Shown: positions 9,657 through 19,694, counted from the stretch's first letter. The stretch is DNA of 64,000 nt from Psychrobacter sp. ANT_WB68 (GCF_008369115.1 NZ_VOAZ01000005.1:82400-146399), one strand, 5' to 3'. The notes: generated from the sequence alone by a model not told the origin. A program made the numbers and translations.

Positions 9657-10340
9657 CTAGCTACTGATATTCGAAGGTTCGCCAAGCGTCTCATTTTGCC
9701 ATCGGTCACGTTTTACCGCTTTCATAAAGGCGCGCATTTTGGCAGCGTCTTTTTTGCCTTTGTCAGACTCAATCCCGCCGCTAACGTCAACGGCATAAAT
9801 AGGCAGCTCTAAAGTAGCAGCGACATTATCGGCGTCAAGCCCACCCGCTAAGATAATAGGTAACGAGCTGTCTTGCGGTAATAGATTCCAATCAAATCGT
9901 GCCCCAGTACCGCCATACTTATTCGGATGGTAAGCATCTAACAATATACTGTTCGCTCCAGCTGCGGCAAACTCATTAATTTCGGCGCTTACGCTAGCAG
10001 CGGTGTGCTGTTCCGTATTGATACGCAACGCTTTTATCCAGCGCTTATTGACCGCACTTGCCAGCTGCTGACACTGCTCGGGCGTTTCATCACCGTGGAA
10101 TTGAATGATATCAAAAGAGACACGGTTTGCCAGTTCAATCAGTTCTGCTCGCGGCATATTTACCACCAATGCCACGACACTTATAAAAGCTGGCAAAGAA
10201 GCACTTAGCAATTGCGCCTGCTCGATAGTAACAGCGCGCGGACTCGGTGGATAAAACACCAAGCCAACGGCATCGACACCCAACTGAGCAGCAATTTTAA
10301 TATCACTAGGCTGGGTAAAACCACAAAACTTAACCTGCAT
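9657..10340 (-). CDS. trpF: phosphoribosylanthranilate isomerase
   Basis: TrpF carries out the Amadori rearrangement of N-(5-phosphoribosyl)anthranilate in tryptophan synthesis. The 227-aa TIM barrel starts with VKFCGFTQPSDI, holding the catalytic cysteine (C6), and ends with the phosphate site LAGGLDADNV and VDVSGGIES, containing the catalytic aspartate. It is a stand-alone isomerase, not fused to TrpC as in E. coli, which is normal in Pseudomonadales. It is the first gene of the trpF-trpB-trpA run, with AAGG before the ATG. No leader peptide or attenuator is visible upstream. Confidence 0.96.
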   Translation of the reverse strand: MQVKFCGFTQPSDIKIAAQLGVDAVGLVFYPPSPRAVTIEQAQLLSASLPAFISVVALVVNMPRAELIELANRVSFDIIQFHGDETPEQCQQLASAVNKRWIKALRINTEQHTAASVSAEINEFAAAGANSILLDAYHPNKYGGTGARFDWNLLPQDSSLPIILAGGLDADNVAATLELPIYAVDVSGGIESDKGKKDAAKMRAFMKAVKRDRWQNETLGEPSNISS

Positions 10341-10550
10341 AATGTGACCTTATATATAACACTAAATATGACGTTGATAAATTGGCTTGACTAACATAGC
10401 GGACAATAAATACTCATTACCAACGCTAAAAAGCAAATATGATGATTTGTTAATTGAATGGCAAATCCATTGCATCCAAAAACTTATCCTAGCATACTTT
10501 TATTCACAGTTTTGTTTATGATTGCGATTGATTAATATAGGAATAGTAGA

Positions 10551-12170
10551 ATGTCTAAAACGGTCGCGGAAACGCCTCATCACACTGCTAGCAATAATAC
10601 GACGAGCATAAACCCAGCTCATTATTTAATGTGGTTCCGTCGTGACCTGCGAGTTCATGATAATACGGCATTGGCAGCGCTTTGCGAGCGTGCAAATGAG
10701 AATAACGCATTAGTAAGTGCTATTTTCTTTATGACGCCTGAGCAATGGCACGCACATGATATGTCGCTCACACAGCTTGATCATATCGCCCGCACCTTAC
10801 CTATCCTCGCAAAAAATCTGCACCAACAATTAAACATCACCTTAAACGTGCAGGTCTGCGCAAGATTTTCTGACTGCGTAGAGTCGTTAGACGCGCTATG
10901 TGCCGCAAATAATATCAGCACCATCATGGCCAATCACGAGTATGAAGGCAATGAGATTGACCGCGATAAGCAGCTAACCAAGCAACTGGCGAAAAATAAT
11001 ATTGCGTTTGTGCGCTGGCATGACCAATGTATCTTACCGCCGCAAAGCATTACCACCAACGATGGCGATAGCATGTATCAAGTATTTACGCCATTTTACA
11101 AGAAATGGCGGCATACCTTAGATGTTAGTAGCATGCAAATGCATGAGGCAGCAGCCATCCATCACAATAATGCCAATATAGAAAGCTCAAAACAGACGGT
11201 CAATACGATAGAAGCATTAAGCCAAAAAGTGGTTAAGGATTATCAGCAGTTATTAGCAAACAACGCCCAACTCAGTCATATTGATAGTAAGGCACAGCTT
11301 GACCATGCTCGGACTGCTTACCCTGCTGGTGAAGATGCTGCTTGCCAGCGTTTAAAGGAATTTATTGCTGATGATATCGATAACTACGATATAAGCCGCG
11401 ATGTGCCAAGTTTACAAGCCACCAGTCAGCTATCAGCCTATCTTACCATTGGAGCGATTAGTCCGAGACTTTGTTATCTACAAGCGAGCGAAGCAGCAGA
11501 AAAACGACACGGTAATGATAGAGACACTCTTAATAACTCTGACAATAACGATATCAATCATTGGATAAGCGAGTTGGCTTGGCGAGATTTTTATCGTCAT
11601 GTGCTAGTAGATAAGCCCGCACTTATCCGTCACAAAGCTTATAAAGAAGAGACTGATAGCAAGATTAATTGGTCGTATGATAATGATGATTTTCATGCAT
11701 GGTGTACTGGTATGACTGGCGTGCCATTAGTGGATGCGGCAATGCGATGTCTGAATACGACCGGCTTTATGCACAATCGCTTGCGGATGGTCACAGCGAT
11801 GTTTTTAAGCAAGGACTTACTGCTTGATTGGCGCTTAGGCGAGCGCTACTTTATACAGCAGTTGATAGATGGAGATTTTGCTTCCAATAACGGTGGTTGG
11901 CAATGGAGCGCATCTACAGGCACGGATTCTGCTCCCTACTTCCGTATTATGAATCCCTTTAGCCAAGCAAAGACCCATGATAGCGATGGCGAATTTATCA
12001 AGGCATGGCTGCCTGAGCTGAAGGAAGTACCTGCCAGCATCTTGCACAGCGAGGATAAGATGCGACAGGCATTAACAAAAGGTGGAAAGTTTGCTGACAT
12101 TGATTACCCAGTACCGATGGTCGAACATAAAGCAGCACGCCAGTTAGTGATTGCTGAATTTAAAAGATAG
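10551..12170 (+). CDS. phrB: deoxyribodipyrimidine photo-lyase
   Basis: This is a light-driven FAD enzyme that reverses cyclobutane pyrimidine dimers. The N-terminal antenna domain starts at LMWFRRDLRVHDNTAL (about 24-39). The C-terminal FAD domain shows ELAWRDFYRHVL, MTGVPLVDAAMRCLNTTGFMHNR (split here only by wording), DWRLGERYF and DGDFASNNGGWQWSASTGTD, the CPD photolyase class I signature. At 539 aa it is longer than E. coli PhrB (472), with polar Asn/Asp-rich inserts. AGGAATAG precedes the ATG. It is monocistronic and divergent from trpF. Confidence 0.95.
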   Translation: MSKTVAETPHHTASNNTTSINPAHYLMWFRRDLRVHDNTALAALCERANENNALVSAIFFMTPEQWHAHDMSLTQLDHIARTLPILAKNLHQQLNITLNVQVCARFSDCVESLDALCAANNISTIMANHEYEGNEIDRDKQLTKQLAKNNIAFVRWHDQCILPPQSITTNDGDSMYQVFTPFYKKWRHTLDVSSMQMHEAAAIHHNNANIESSKQTVNTIEALSQKVVKDYQQLLANNAQLSHIDSKAQLDHARTAYPAGEDAACQRLKEFIADDIDNYDISRDVPSLQATSQLSAYLTIGAISPRLCYLQASEAAEKRHGNDRDTLNNSDNNDINHWISELAWRDFYRHVLVDKPALIRHKAYKEETDSKINWSYDNDDFHAWCTGMTGVPLVDAAMRCLNTTGFMHNRLRMVTAMFLSKDLLLDWRLGERYFIQQLIDGDFASNNGGWQWSASTGTDSAPYFRIMNPFSQAKTHDSDGEFIKAWLPELKEVPASILHSEDKMRQALTKGGKFADIDYPVPMVEHKAARQLVIAEFKR

Positions 12171-12248
12171 CGTTGAGTTTAAAAACTGTAGTAAATTTAA
12201 AAAACAGTGCTGCTCAAACAGGGCCGCTGATAGTTTTGATAAAAAATA

Positions 12249-12515
12249 CTAGCTGTCTATTTTCAACAAACGGATTTCCAACTCATTTTGCGTCACATTG
12301 CCAGTTTGCATTAAGCTACTTTGTGGCACCCTAGCCGCTCTATCCATATCTGAATTCGATATTCGCGTTTTAATCGTGTAGATGGCATAGATTAATAAGC
12401 TAAAGCTGATGATCAACAATACCCAAGTCGCAAACGACAGTGACTCTTTTGCTTTGGGTCGTTTGGTTAATTTGTGCTTCTCATGAGCAGAGGGCTGATT
12501 ATTAGGAGTTGTCAT
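12249..12515 (-). CDS. small single-TM protein, paralogue-like of the upstream gene
   Basis: The 88-aa product (from the ATG at 12515) has a polar N-terminus, one transmembrane helix (about 30-50) and a short polar tail. I do not recognise the tail. The ribosome-site region (GAGGTGGCGTATATGAC) and the membrane segment closely resemble those of the neighbouring 249-aa DUF4230 protein (GAGGTAGTGTACATGAC), so the start appears to be a duplicated copy whose downstream domain was lost or replaced. The upstream GTG is inside the ribosome site and is not a likely start. Confidence 0.6.
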   Translation of the reverse strand: MTTPNNQPSAHEKHKLTKRPKAKESLSFATWVLLIISFSLLIYAIYTIKTRISNSDMDRAARVPQSSLMQTGNVTQNELEIRLLKIDS

Positions 12516-12708
12516 ATACGCCACCTCTTATATTATATGAGCTTATTTTATCGACAGTATTCATAAGGCTGTCGATAATCATAAATAAGTCCTGCTATAT
12601 AATATAATAACCTTAATACCCGTCATTTCAAGCAACATTTATTAACTGACCAGCTATGCTTTAGGCTGCTTTCAGTAATGCTCTTAATTTCTCTCCTAAT
12701 ATTAAGCT

Positions 12709-13458
12709 TTAACCATTAGTCGTTGGCATCTGACACGCCCCTGCGCCTTGCGTAGTCACCGTAACCACGGCGCCAGTCAAAGCAAATAACTGCTGCAATT
12801 GTGTTTGTGCATTTTGGAGCGCCATATTCATCACATCACCGCGGCAAGCACGCTCAAGGACTTCTTTTTTCGCCATACTTTGCGCTTGTTGCAAAATCTT
12901 TGGATCGACTTGCATCATACCAAAAGCGCCCGTTTGCCAATCATAGATTTCAATATCATCTAGATAAACCGAAAATATCTCTGATGGTGGCAAAGTGATA
13001 TGAATCTGAGGCATGATAGAAATGGGATTGTTGGCATCCGCGCTTTCAGCATTTTTTATAGCAGTCTCTATGGGCTCTATCACTTGCACCATCTCAGGCG
13101 TCAATGCACTCAAGTCAATCCCCGCTTCTACGCGCCCACGGGCGATGAACAAGCCTTTTTGCTCGTCTTGCCATAGCTTCATCCAACTACCAGCGCGCTG
13201 GCTAGTAATAACCGTATCGACACTAAATGCCACCGTCTCCAAACGATTCAATTTCTGAATTTGCATCACCACGCCTTCACGGGTGATGGTTTCTATCGGT
13301 TTCTCCTTAGTACTGTTTTGCAAACTATAAATCGCAAAAACAAGCGCGGCGAGACCGATAAGTAAAACTATCCATGACATCATCGCGATAGGTTTTCTCG
13401 CTTGCGGATGACTGCCATTGTTATTGCCCACGGGTGAGCGGTTATCAGAGTTGGTCAT
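12709..13458 (-). CDS. DUF4230-like membrane-anchored protein
   Basis: The 249-aa product has one N-terminal membrane helix (about 28-46) and an extracytoplasmic domain. The segment MQIQKLNRLETVAFSVDTVI (about 65-84), a variable middle and a helical C-terminus (KKEVLERACRGDVM...) resemble DUF4230 proteins. The biochemical function is unknown. The ATG at 13458 is favoured because GAGG lies 8 bp upstream. The spacing to the paralogue-like 88-aa gene is 193 bp. Assignment to DUF4230 rests on pattern memory, not a search. Confidence 0.6.
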   Translation of the reverse strand: MTNSDNRSPVGNNNGSHPQARKPIAMMSWIVLLIGLAALVFAIYSLQNSTKEKPIETITREGVVMQIQKLNRLETVAFSVDTVITSQRAGSWMKLWQDEQKGLFIARGRVEAGIDLSALTPEMVQVIEPIETAIKNAESADANNPISIMPQIHITLPPSEIFSVYLDDIEIYDWQTGAFGMMQVDPKILQQAQSMAKKEVLERACRGDVMNMALQNAQTQLQQLFALTGAVVTVTTQGAGACQMPTTNG

Positions 13459-14117
13459 GTACACTACCTCAAGGTTTTATTATTTATTTTGATAAGTATA
13501 TAATCGGTAAATATTACGCCCTTAATGCTATTTCTTTATAATGATTTCAAGAAGTTACTACCAATCCTCTACATAACTGACTTTTATTTATGACAAGACT
13601 ATTTATATATTGAGTGATACCTAAAGATTTACAAATAACGCCATTGCATTAAATAACGTCGTGGTATGAAGTAAGCATTACTTTAGCGGTAATATTGTAA
13701 AGAGCAGCTTAATTTAGCAGCTTTATAGACGGCCTATTTTTCATGATATTGACGGGTTTATAGAGTGTTTGAGAGGAAAAAACAAAAAATCATTGCGTCT
13801 TAGGCGAACTTTACCTAACATAGCCAGATTGTATAAGCAAAATGTTGGCGCACCCCTATTTTTCTGGCTTATATGTCCAAAATATGACGTTGCCAACACG
13901 GACGTTTACGACAAAATGAAAAGTTTCAACCTTTTTACAAGGCGTTTTATGAACGCACTTTCTACTAACGTACTGTTTGTCGCAGTACTTTTTAGCTAGG
14001 TCTGTCCTAGACTATTACCAAGTGATAAAAGGTAAGCTGGCGTCGGCCATCAAAGCACACGCTTAATATCCTACTATTTCTTATTTATTTTATCGTTGAT
14101 AAGGTTATGCTTTATTT
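13459..14117. other. long spacer and leader upstream of proS
   Basis: This 659-bp stretch lies between the DUF4230-like gene and proS. I see no convincing gene; a TTG-started 76-codon frame (13769-13999) has no family resemblance. Near its end are two small hairpins: GTACTG/CAGTAC with a following T-run (13970-13994), then CTAGG/CCTAG (13996-14010). These could form a proS leader or end a short upstream transcript. Confidence 0.4.
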
Positions 14118-15836
14118 ATGAAAGCCAGTCAATTTTTGTTTGCCACGCTAAAAGAAACTCCCAGCGATGCTGATATCGCCTCAAGCCAATTAATGGTAAG
14201 AGCAGGTCTGATTCGTAAAATCGCCTCTGGATTATATATCTGGTTGCCGATGGGTTTGCGCGTGTTGCAAAAAGTCGAACGCATCGTTCGCGAAGAGATG
14301 CAAAATATCGGCGCTCAAGAAGTGCTTATGCCAATGACGCAGCCAGCTGAGCTGTGGCAGACGACCGGTCGTTTTGACGATTATGGTCCTGAGCTATTAC
14401 GCTTTAAAGACCGTCATGATCGTGATTTCGTACTTGGTCCAACGCACGAAGAAGTGATCACCAATCTTGCCCAAGGTGAGCTGCGCAGTTATAAGCAATT
14501 GCCGATTACCTTTTTCCAAATCCAAGGTAAGTTCCGTGATGAGATTCGTCCACGTTTTGGCGTGATGCGTGCGCGTGAATTCACCATGAAAGACGCCTAC
14601 TCATTCCACGTTGATCAAGCGTCATTGGCAAAGACTTACGATGATATGTATGACGCTTATACGCGCATCTTCACCCGTTTGGGTTTAGATTTCCGTGCGG
14701 TACAAGCGGATACCGGTTCTATTGGCGGTTTTGCTTCGCATGAGTTCCATGTATTGGCAGACAGCGGTGAAGATGATATTGCTTTCTCTGATTCTTCTGA
14801 GTATGCCGCCAACGTTGAGCTGGCGGAAGCGGTGAGCACTGCAGAACGTCAGCCTGCGACGATGCCTCGCGAGAATGTCGATACCATCGATATGCCAACC
14901 TGTGAGGCAGTCGCTGAATATTTAAATGTTCCGCTTGCCACAACGGTAAAAACTTTGATTGTGCAAGGTCATACTGCAGAAGGCGAGCCGCAGCTTATCG
15001 CTGTGGTATTGCGCGGCGACCATACGCTAAACACCATCAAAGCTGAAAAAATCGAAGAAGCCAATGTCCCTTTAACCATGGCAACGGAAGAAGAGCTAAA
15101 AGCAGCGGGTCTACATAAAGGTTATATTGGCGTTGAGCTTGATATTCCCGTCTTTGTTGATCGTGCAGCAGCGGCGCTATCGGACTTTGTCTCTGGGGCT
15201 AACGAAGTTAACAAGCATACCATTGGTATGAATTGGGAACGCGACGCTCATATCACCCGTATTGTTGATATTCGCAATGTTCATGAAGGTGATCCTTCTC
15301 CTGATGGTAAAGGCACGCTACAAATCAAACGTGGTATCGAAGTCGGTCATATCTTCCAGCTGGGTGATAAATACTCACAAGCGATGAATGCTACCGTATC
15401 TGGTGAAGATGGCAAGCCTGTCACCCTTATGATGGGTTGCTACGGTATTGGCGTAAGCCGTATCATCGCTGCTGCTATCGAGCAGAACAACGATGAAAAT
15501 GGCATCATGTGGCCATCAACGCCAAATGTTAGTGATTCTTTAGCACCGTTTGAAGTCGCTATCGTGCCAATGAAGTCGAAAGAAGAAACGGTCATGCAAA
15601 CCGCTACGGCATTGTACGAAGAGCTAAAAGCCCTTGGTGTCAATGTATTGCTTGATGATCGTAACGAGCGTCCAGGCGTTAAATTCGCTGACCTTGAGCT
15701 GATTGGTATTCCGCATCGTATCGTAGTATCTGATCGCAACTTGGCAGAAGACAAGTACGAATACGTCAATCGCCGTGATAGCGAAAAGCAATTACTCAGC
15801 CGTGATGAAGTACTAGCAAAAGTAAGCGGTAAATAG
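14118..15836 (+). CDS. proS: prolyl-tRNA synthetase
   Basis: This class II synthetase charges tRNA-Pro. It is 572 aa and of the bacterial type: the catalytic domain is split by the editing (INS) domain. Motif 1 is near [16 protein letters not shown], motif 2 near [25 protein letters not shown] (quoted in part) and motif 3 in [13 protein letters not shown]. The INS domain occupies about residues 225-400. The anticodon-binding domain at the C-terminus begins at [14 protein letters not shown] lies 13 bp before the ATG. It is monocistronic, with a strong terminator after the stop. Confidence 0.97.
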   Translation: MKASQFLFATLKETPSDADIASSQLMVRAGLIRKIASGLYIWLPMGLRVLQKVERIVREEMQNIGAQEVLMPMTQPAELWQTTGRFDDYGPELLRFKDRHDRDFVLGPTHEEVITNLAQGELRSYKQLPITFFQIQGKFRDEIRPRFGVMRAREFTMKDAYSFHVDQASLAKTYDDMYDAYTRIFTRLGLDFRAVQADTGSIGGFASHEFHVLADSGEDDIAFSDSSEYAANVELAEAVSTAERQPATMPRENVDTIDMPTCEAVAEYLNVPLATTVKTLIVQGHTAEGEPQLIAVVLRGDHTLNTIKAEKIEEANVPLTMATEEELKAAGLHKGYIGVELDIPVFVDRAAAALSDFVSGANEVNKHTIGMNWERDAHITRIVDIRNVHEGDPSPDGKGTLQIKRGIEVGHIFQLGDKYSQAMNATVSGEDGKPVTLMMGCYGIGVSRIIAAAIEQNNDENGIMWPSTPNVSDSLAPFEVAIVPMKSKEETVMQTATALYEELKALGVNVLLDDRNERPGVKFADLELIGIPHRIVVSDRNLAEDKYEYVNRRDSEKQLLSRDEVLAKVSGK

Positions 15837-15859
15837 TTTTTCAATAAAAACTATGCCAT

Positions 15860-15903
15860 AAAAAGCGCCTATCTTAGTGAATAAGATAGGCGCTTTTTTT
15901 TGG
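15860..15903 (+). terminator. strong terminator between proS and queF
   Basis: A 17-bp stem (AAAAAGCGCCTATCTTA and its complement) with a GTGAA loop is followed by eight T on the plus strand. The A-run on the 5' side gives a T-run on the minus strand as well, so it can serve both proS and the convergent queF. Confidence 0.9.
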
Positions 15904-15946
15904 CTATAATTCGCTAAATATGATTAATCATTATTCACGCTTATAT

Positions 15947-16804
15947 CTACTGACGAATCAAGCGACTAGGCACAGGCAATAATGCAATATCACTCACACG
16001 GCATGGATTGATATCAATACCACCTCGTCTTGTATACCAAGCACGAACCATGAGCGCACTTGGCTCATAATATTGGCTCAAATCAGCAAATATTTGCTCA
16101 ACACATTGCTCATGAAAGCCATTATGCTGACGAAAACTTAAAATATAACGTAGCATTCCAGCCTCATCGACTGTTTTATTACTGCTAATAGAAACCGCCA
16201 ATGTACCCCAGTCTGGCTGATTGGTCACCGGACAATTACTACGCAGCAGGTTAGAATAAAAGCTAAAAATTTTACCAGCTTCTTTTTCAGAACCTACTGA
16301 ATCAGTTGCTAATAACGACGCATCAGGATGCAGCGTTAACGCGACTTTCTCGCTGCTATTCGCCAGTGCAGCATCAATACAAATGCCTTCAGGTTTTGCA
16401 ATTAACAGACTTGACGTGTCATTCTCTAAACCAAACAACTCAACCTGCACCTCTGCCTGTACGCATGCTGATAAGTCTGTGGCAATCAGTGCTTGTACAT
16501 CTTCCCAGCTAGAAAATTCAGTAAAATTAATACTGTTTAAATATAACTTTAGTGATTTTGACTCAACGATAAATGGCGAGCTGGCCGGCACACCGAAACG
16601 TGCAATGGCGACTTGCGAGAGTCCTTGCGGATTCAGCCAAGACATCTCAAAAGCCTGCCACCAGTCCACGCCCACTGCCAACTTGTCATCATGCCAGCCG
16701 ATCGCATCGCGCCCCATGCTTCTTGCAATAGGATAAAGCGTCTCTGGACTATATTCAGTCGGATAGTCAGTGGTTTGCTCACCCAAGATACCATGAATAC
16801 TCAT
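15947..16804 (-). CDS. queF: NADPH-dependent 7-cyano-7-deazaguanine reductase
   Basis: QueF reduces preQ0 to preQ1 in queuosine synthesis. At 285 aa it is the long, two-module type found in E. coli. The active-site cysteine is C191 in LLRSNCPVTNQPDWG and the acid is D198. The family motif ESKSLKLY is at 81-88, followed downstream by FRQHNGFHEQC. AGGAAG lies 6 bp before the ATG. No other queuosine gene is adjacent, and no preQ1 riboswitch is apparent in the short upstream gap. Confidence 0.96.
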   Translation of the reverse strand: MSIHGILGEQTTDYPTEYSPETLYPIARSMGRDAIGWHDDKLAVGVDWWQAFEMSWLNPQGLSQVAIARFGVPASSPFIVESKSLKLYLNSINFTEFSSWEDVQALIATDLSACVQAEVQVELFGLENDTSSLLIAKPEGICIDAALANSSEKVALTLHPDASLLATDSVGSEKEAGKIFSFYSNLLRSNCPVTNQPDWGTLAVSISSNKTVDEAGMLRYILSFRQHNGFHEQCVEQIFADLSQYYEPSALMVRAWYTRRGGIDINPCRVSDIALLPVPSRLIRQ

Positions 16805-16904
16805 TTGTCTTCCTAATATTAAACCATTAAAATTTTACCAAAATATTAAACTACCAATCGGGTACAGCAGGTCGTAAAAGCACTATCTTGTTAAATAGCA
16901 AGTA

Positions 16905-17711
16905 CTACAAACGCACGCGTGAGCCATTGCTCAGTAGGCGATAGGCAATAGTATAGAATATCGCACAGAATACAAAAATAGCAGCCATCGAATACCAAAC
17001 ATTCACATCAGAATACCCTAGGATACCGTAACGGAACGAGTTTACCATGTAGACAATAGGATTCAACAACGAGATGTTTTGCCAAAATGGTGATAGATTT
17101 TCCATCGAGTAAAACACCCCACCAAGATAAGTAAGTGGCGTTAATACAAAGCTTGGAATAATAGAGATATCATCAAATGAGCGGGCAAATACAGCGTTAA
17201 TAAAACCGCCGAGTGAAAATAAGATAGACGTACCCAGCACCGTAAATATCGTCACAAATAAATGCTCAATACCAAGCTCGGTAAAGAATAGCGCCACTAT
17301 CGAGACAATAATACCAATCGCCAGTCCACGAAAGATACCACCACTAATATAACCCATCAAAATAGCATGCTTGGAGACTGGCGAAACCAACAGCTCCTCG
17401 ATACTGGCGGTAAATTTGGCACTAAAGAAGCTTGAGACGACGTTAGAGTAGCTGTTGGTAATAATCGCCATCATAATCAAACCGGGCACGATAAACTGCA
17501 TGTATGGCACGCCACCCATCTCACCGACACGTGAGCCAATCATCTTCCCGAAGATGACAAAATATAAGCTCATGGTAATGACTGGCGGCAATAAGGTCTG
17601 TGGCCAAATACGTAGAATCCGGCGAACCTCTTTTAGCAAGATAGTACGAAAAGAGATCCACTTCTTATTCCATGACATTGTTTTATTATGATCAATCATT
17701 TCCTGACTCAT
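16905..17711 (-). CDS. ABC-2 type transporter permease
   Basis: The 268-aa inner-membrane protein has about six hydrophobic segments (first about 37-57, last about 240-260). Its ABC-2 permease features include FTASIEELLVSPVS and a C-terminal GGVFYSMENLSPFWQ...NPIVYMVNSFRYG stretch. With the preceding ATPase it forms an exporter of the YadG/YadH type, substrate unknown. Its ATG overlaps the ATPase stop codon by 4 bp, indicating translational coupling. Confidence 0.9.
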   Translation of the reverse strand: MSQEMIDHNKTMSWNKKWISFRTILLKEVRRILRIWPQTLLPPVITMSLYFVIFGKMIGSRVGEMGGVPYMQFIVPGLIMMAIITNSYSNVVSSFFSAKFTASIEELLVSPVSKHAILMGYISGGIFRGLAIGIIVSIVALFFTELGIEHLFVTIFTVLGTSILFSLGGFINAVFARSFDDISIIPSFVLTPLTYLGGVFYSMENLSPFWQNISLLNPIVYMVNSFRYGILGYSDVNVWYSMAAIFVFCAIFYTIAYRLLSNGSRVRL

Positions 17712-18670
17712 AATCCCGCCTCCTTCATACTGTCTGCACTCTGAATATTTTTGTCTACCAAGCGCATAAAAAGCTCTTCTAATCGATTGGCCTTATTACG
17801 CATACTTGCCACCGTGATACCTTGCTCTGATAACTGGTCAAAAACACCATTTAACGACTCGCCTTCTGTCAATGTCACTTCAAGCGTCTGGTCATCTGGT
17901 TGCGACAGTTCCGTCACTCCTGTCAGATCCAGTTGACGCGTAAGCGGCGTATTTAAATCAAAGACGAAGGTCTCAACCGATAGCTGCGCCAATAAGTCTT
18001 TCATTTCAGTATTAATACGAATCTCACCATGATCCAAAATTGCAATGCGCTTACACAGCTGCTCCGCTTCCTCTAAATAGTGAGTGGTCAAAATAATCGT
18101 GGTATTTTCTTCGATATTAATCTGCTGCATAAATTCCCACATAGAGCGGCGCAGCTCGATATCGACCCCAGCCGTTGGCTCATCAAGGATTAGCAATTTT
18201 GGTTTATGAATCAAGGCGCGGGCAATCATCAGACGACGTTTCATACCGCCTGATAGCTCGCGTGATTTACTGTCGCGTTTATCCCATAAACCAAGTGCCA
18301 TCAGCAGCCTTTTTGCCCTTGGGCGTGCTTCTTTGGCAGGAATACCAAAGTAACCCGCTTGGGTAATCAAGATATCTTCAACTTTTTCAAACTGATTAAA
18401 ATTAAATTCTTGCGGCACTACCCCAAGGTATTGCTTGGCAATCGAAGGATTTTCTAACAAATCTGTGCCAAAAATCTTGACGCTACCGGTCGTAGGCTTA
18501 AATAACGAGCTAATAATGCCAATCATCGTTGATTTACCAGCACCATTTGGCCCAAGTAGCGCAAAAAAACCACCCTGTGGGACGGTTAAACTGACATCTT
18601 TAAGTGCCGAAAACCCATTAGCGTAGGTTTTGGATAAATTCTGGATAGCAAGTGCTGGTACCTCAGACAT
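17708..18670 (-). CDS. ABC-2 type transporter ATP-binding protein
   Basis: The 320-aa cytosolic ATPase has a Walker A at 40-48 (GPNGAGKST), an ABC signature (ELSGGMKRR), Walker B (LLILDEPTAGVD) and the H-loop (TTHYLEEAEQL). The C-terminal 90 residues follow the extended form common in YadG-like exporters. It is followed by its permease gene with a 4-bp overlap. YadGH, an exporter of unknown substrate, is the closest remembered relative. Confidence 0.92.
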   Translation of the reverse strand: MSEVPALAIQNLSKTYANGFSALKDVSLTVPQGGFFALLGPNGAGKSTMIGIISSLFKPTTGSVKIFGTDLLENPSIAKQYLGVVPQEFNFNQFEKVEDILITQAGYFGIPAKEARPRAKRLLMALGLWDKRDSKSRELSGGMKRRLMIARALIHKPKLLILDEPTAGVDIELRRSMWEFMQQINIEENTTIILTTHYLEEAEQLCKRIAILDHGEIRINTEMKDLLAQLSVETFVFDLNTPLTRQLDLTGVTELSQPDDQTLEVTLTEGESLNGVFDQLSEQGITVASMRNKANRLEELFMRLVDKNIQSADSMKEAGL

Positions 18671-18837
18671 GAATACCTCTTTATTGGTTATAAATTTATA
18701 TGAACAGCGATTTTTAAAGTATGTTTTTTAGAATACTAGTATCTAGAAGAGACAATGTAATGTCATCAAATGAGGCTGCTAATGATAAATTTCAACTGCA
18801 CCACACTAGAAGCATCATATTGATAATACTCATCATT

Positions 18838-18876
18838 AAAAAAGCGCCTACCTCATTAAATGAAATAGGCGCTTTA
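18838..18876 (-). terminator. terminator of the cytochrome c gene
   Basis: The inverted repeat AAAGCGCCTA...TAGGCGCTTT, extended by CATT/AATG, has six T on the minus-strand side. It lies about 150 bp past the cytochrome stop. The outer stem is the same 10-mer as in the proS terminator. The surrounding 18671-19028 spacer holds nothing else I can identify. Confidence 0.7.
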
Positions 18877-19028
18877 TCCATGCGTGCGGTAAAGTGCTAG
18901 ATAAAATCTTTATCAAAAATCATGCGGGAACATTTAAACTGGGCGGCTATCAAACCATTTACCTAACCTAAACCAGCAGCAATGCCAATGAATCCAAAAA
19001 CAGACGATTATCTAACGACCAATAAAAG

Positions 19029-19694
19029 CTAGCTCGCTTGCTCAACCATATAGTCAACCGCGTTTTGCACTTCTTCATCAGGAATATCTGCACCACCTTT
19101 AGCAGGCATGGCGTTGAAGCCATTGATGGCATGCGTATATAAGGTATCTTTGCCTTTTGAGATACGTGGTCCCCAAGCACCAGCATCACCTAACATAGGC
19201 GAGCCAAGTAAGCCTGAAGCATGACAAGTTTGACATACAGCACTATAAACTGCTTTACCATCACGAGGGCCATCGCCCGCTGCTGGACCAGCAGAACGCG
19301 CCGTCACGTCACACACTTCGTCATCTTCAAAGCATACTTTGGCAACAGGCTGAATACGAGCAATCAAGTTAGGATACAAAGCAATCAGCTTTTGTACTTG
19401 CGGCGTATCTTGTGGAATGGGCTCTTCAACTGCGGCAGGTGCTGCTGCCGTTGCTTCAGCAGGCGCATCGGCGTTGGCTGCGTCTGCAGTGGCATCAGTA
19501 GCTGCCGCATCGGTAGTATCTGCAGCGGCTTGGGTATCGTCACCCAACTTTTGAGGCGCGTTTTCGACAACGGCTTGCCCTTCTGCGACATCAGATACGG
19601 TTACGGGAGTGTCTACAACACTTTCAGCTTGGCTCACAGCGATACTAGCGATTCCTAGAATGGCAGCTGCCGATAACATAACTACTTTTCTCAT
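19029..19694 (-). CDS. periplasmic cytochrome c5-type protein
   Basis: The 221-aa protein has a Sec signal peptide (cleavage after about residue 23, VSQA). An Ala/Asp/Thr/Pro-rich linker (about 25-90) and a C-terminal class I haem-c domain follow. The haem site is C154-Q-T-C157-H158 and the axial methionine is probably M196 in GFNAMPAKGG, as in the cytochrome c5 family. It should carry electrons in the periplasm, with partner unknown. The linker is low-complexity and coded by GC-richer sequence than its surroundings. A second CxxxxxxC pair lies before the haem site. Confidence 0.88.
   Translation of the reverse strand: MRKVVMLSAAAILGIASIAVSQAESVVDTPVTVSDVAEGQAVVENAPQKLGDDTQAAADTTDAAATDATADAANADAPAEATAAAPAAVEEPIPQDTPQVQKLIALYPNLIARIQPVAKVCFEDDEVCDVTARSAGPAAGDGPRDGKAVYSAVCQTCHASGLLGSPMLGDAGAWGPRISKGKDTLYTHAINGFNAMPAKGGADIPDEEVQNAVDYMVEQAS

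Noticed and set aside
13769..13999. 76-codon TTG-started frame upstream of proS
   Set aside because: Weak start context, no domain, mixed polar/basic composition and no membrane or secretion signal; treated as spacer.
17708..18670. Drug-resistance or bacteriocin export role for the ABC-2 pair
   Set aside because: No precursor peptide or resistance gene is adjacent; a YadGH-like exporter of unknown substrate is the more modest reading.
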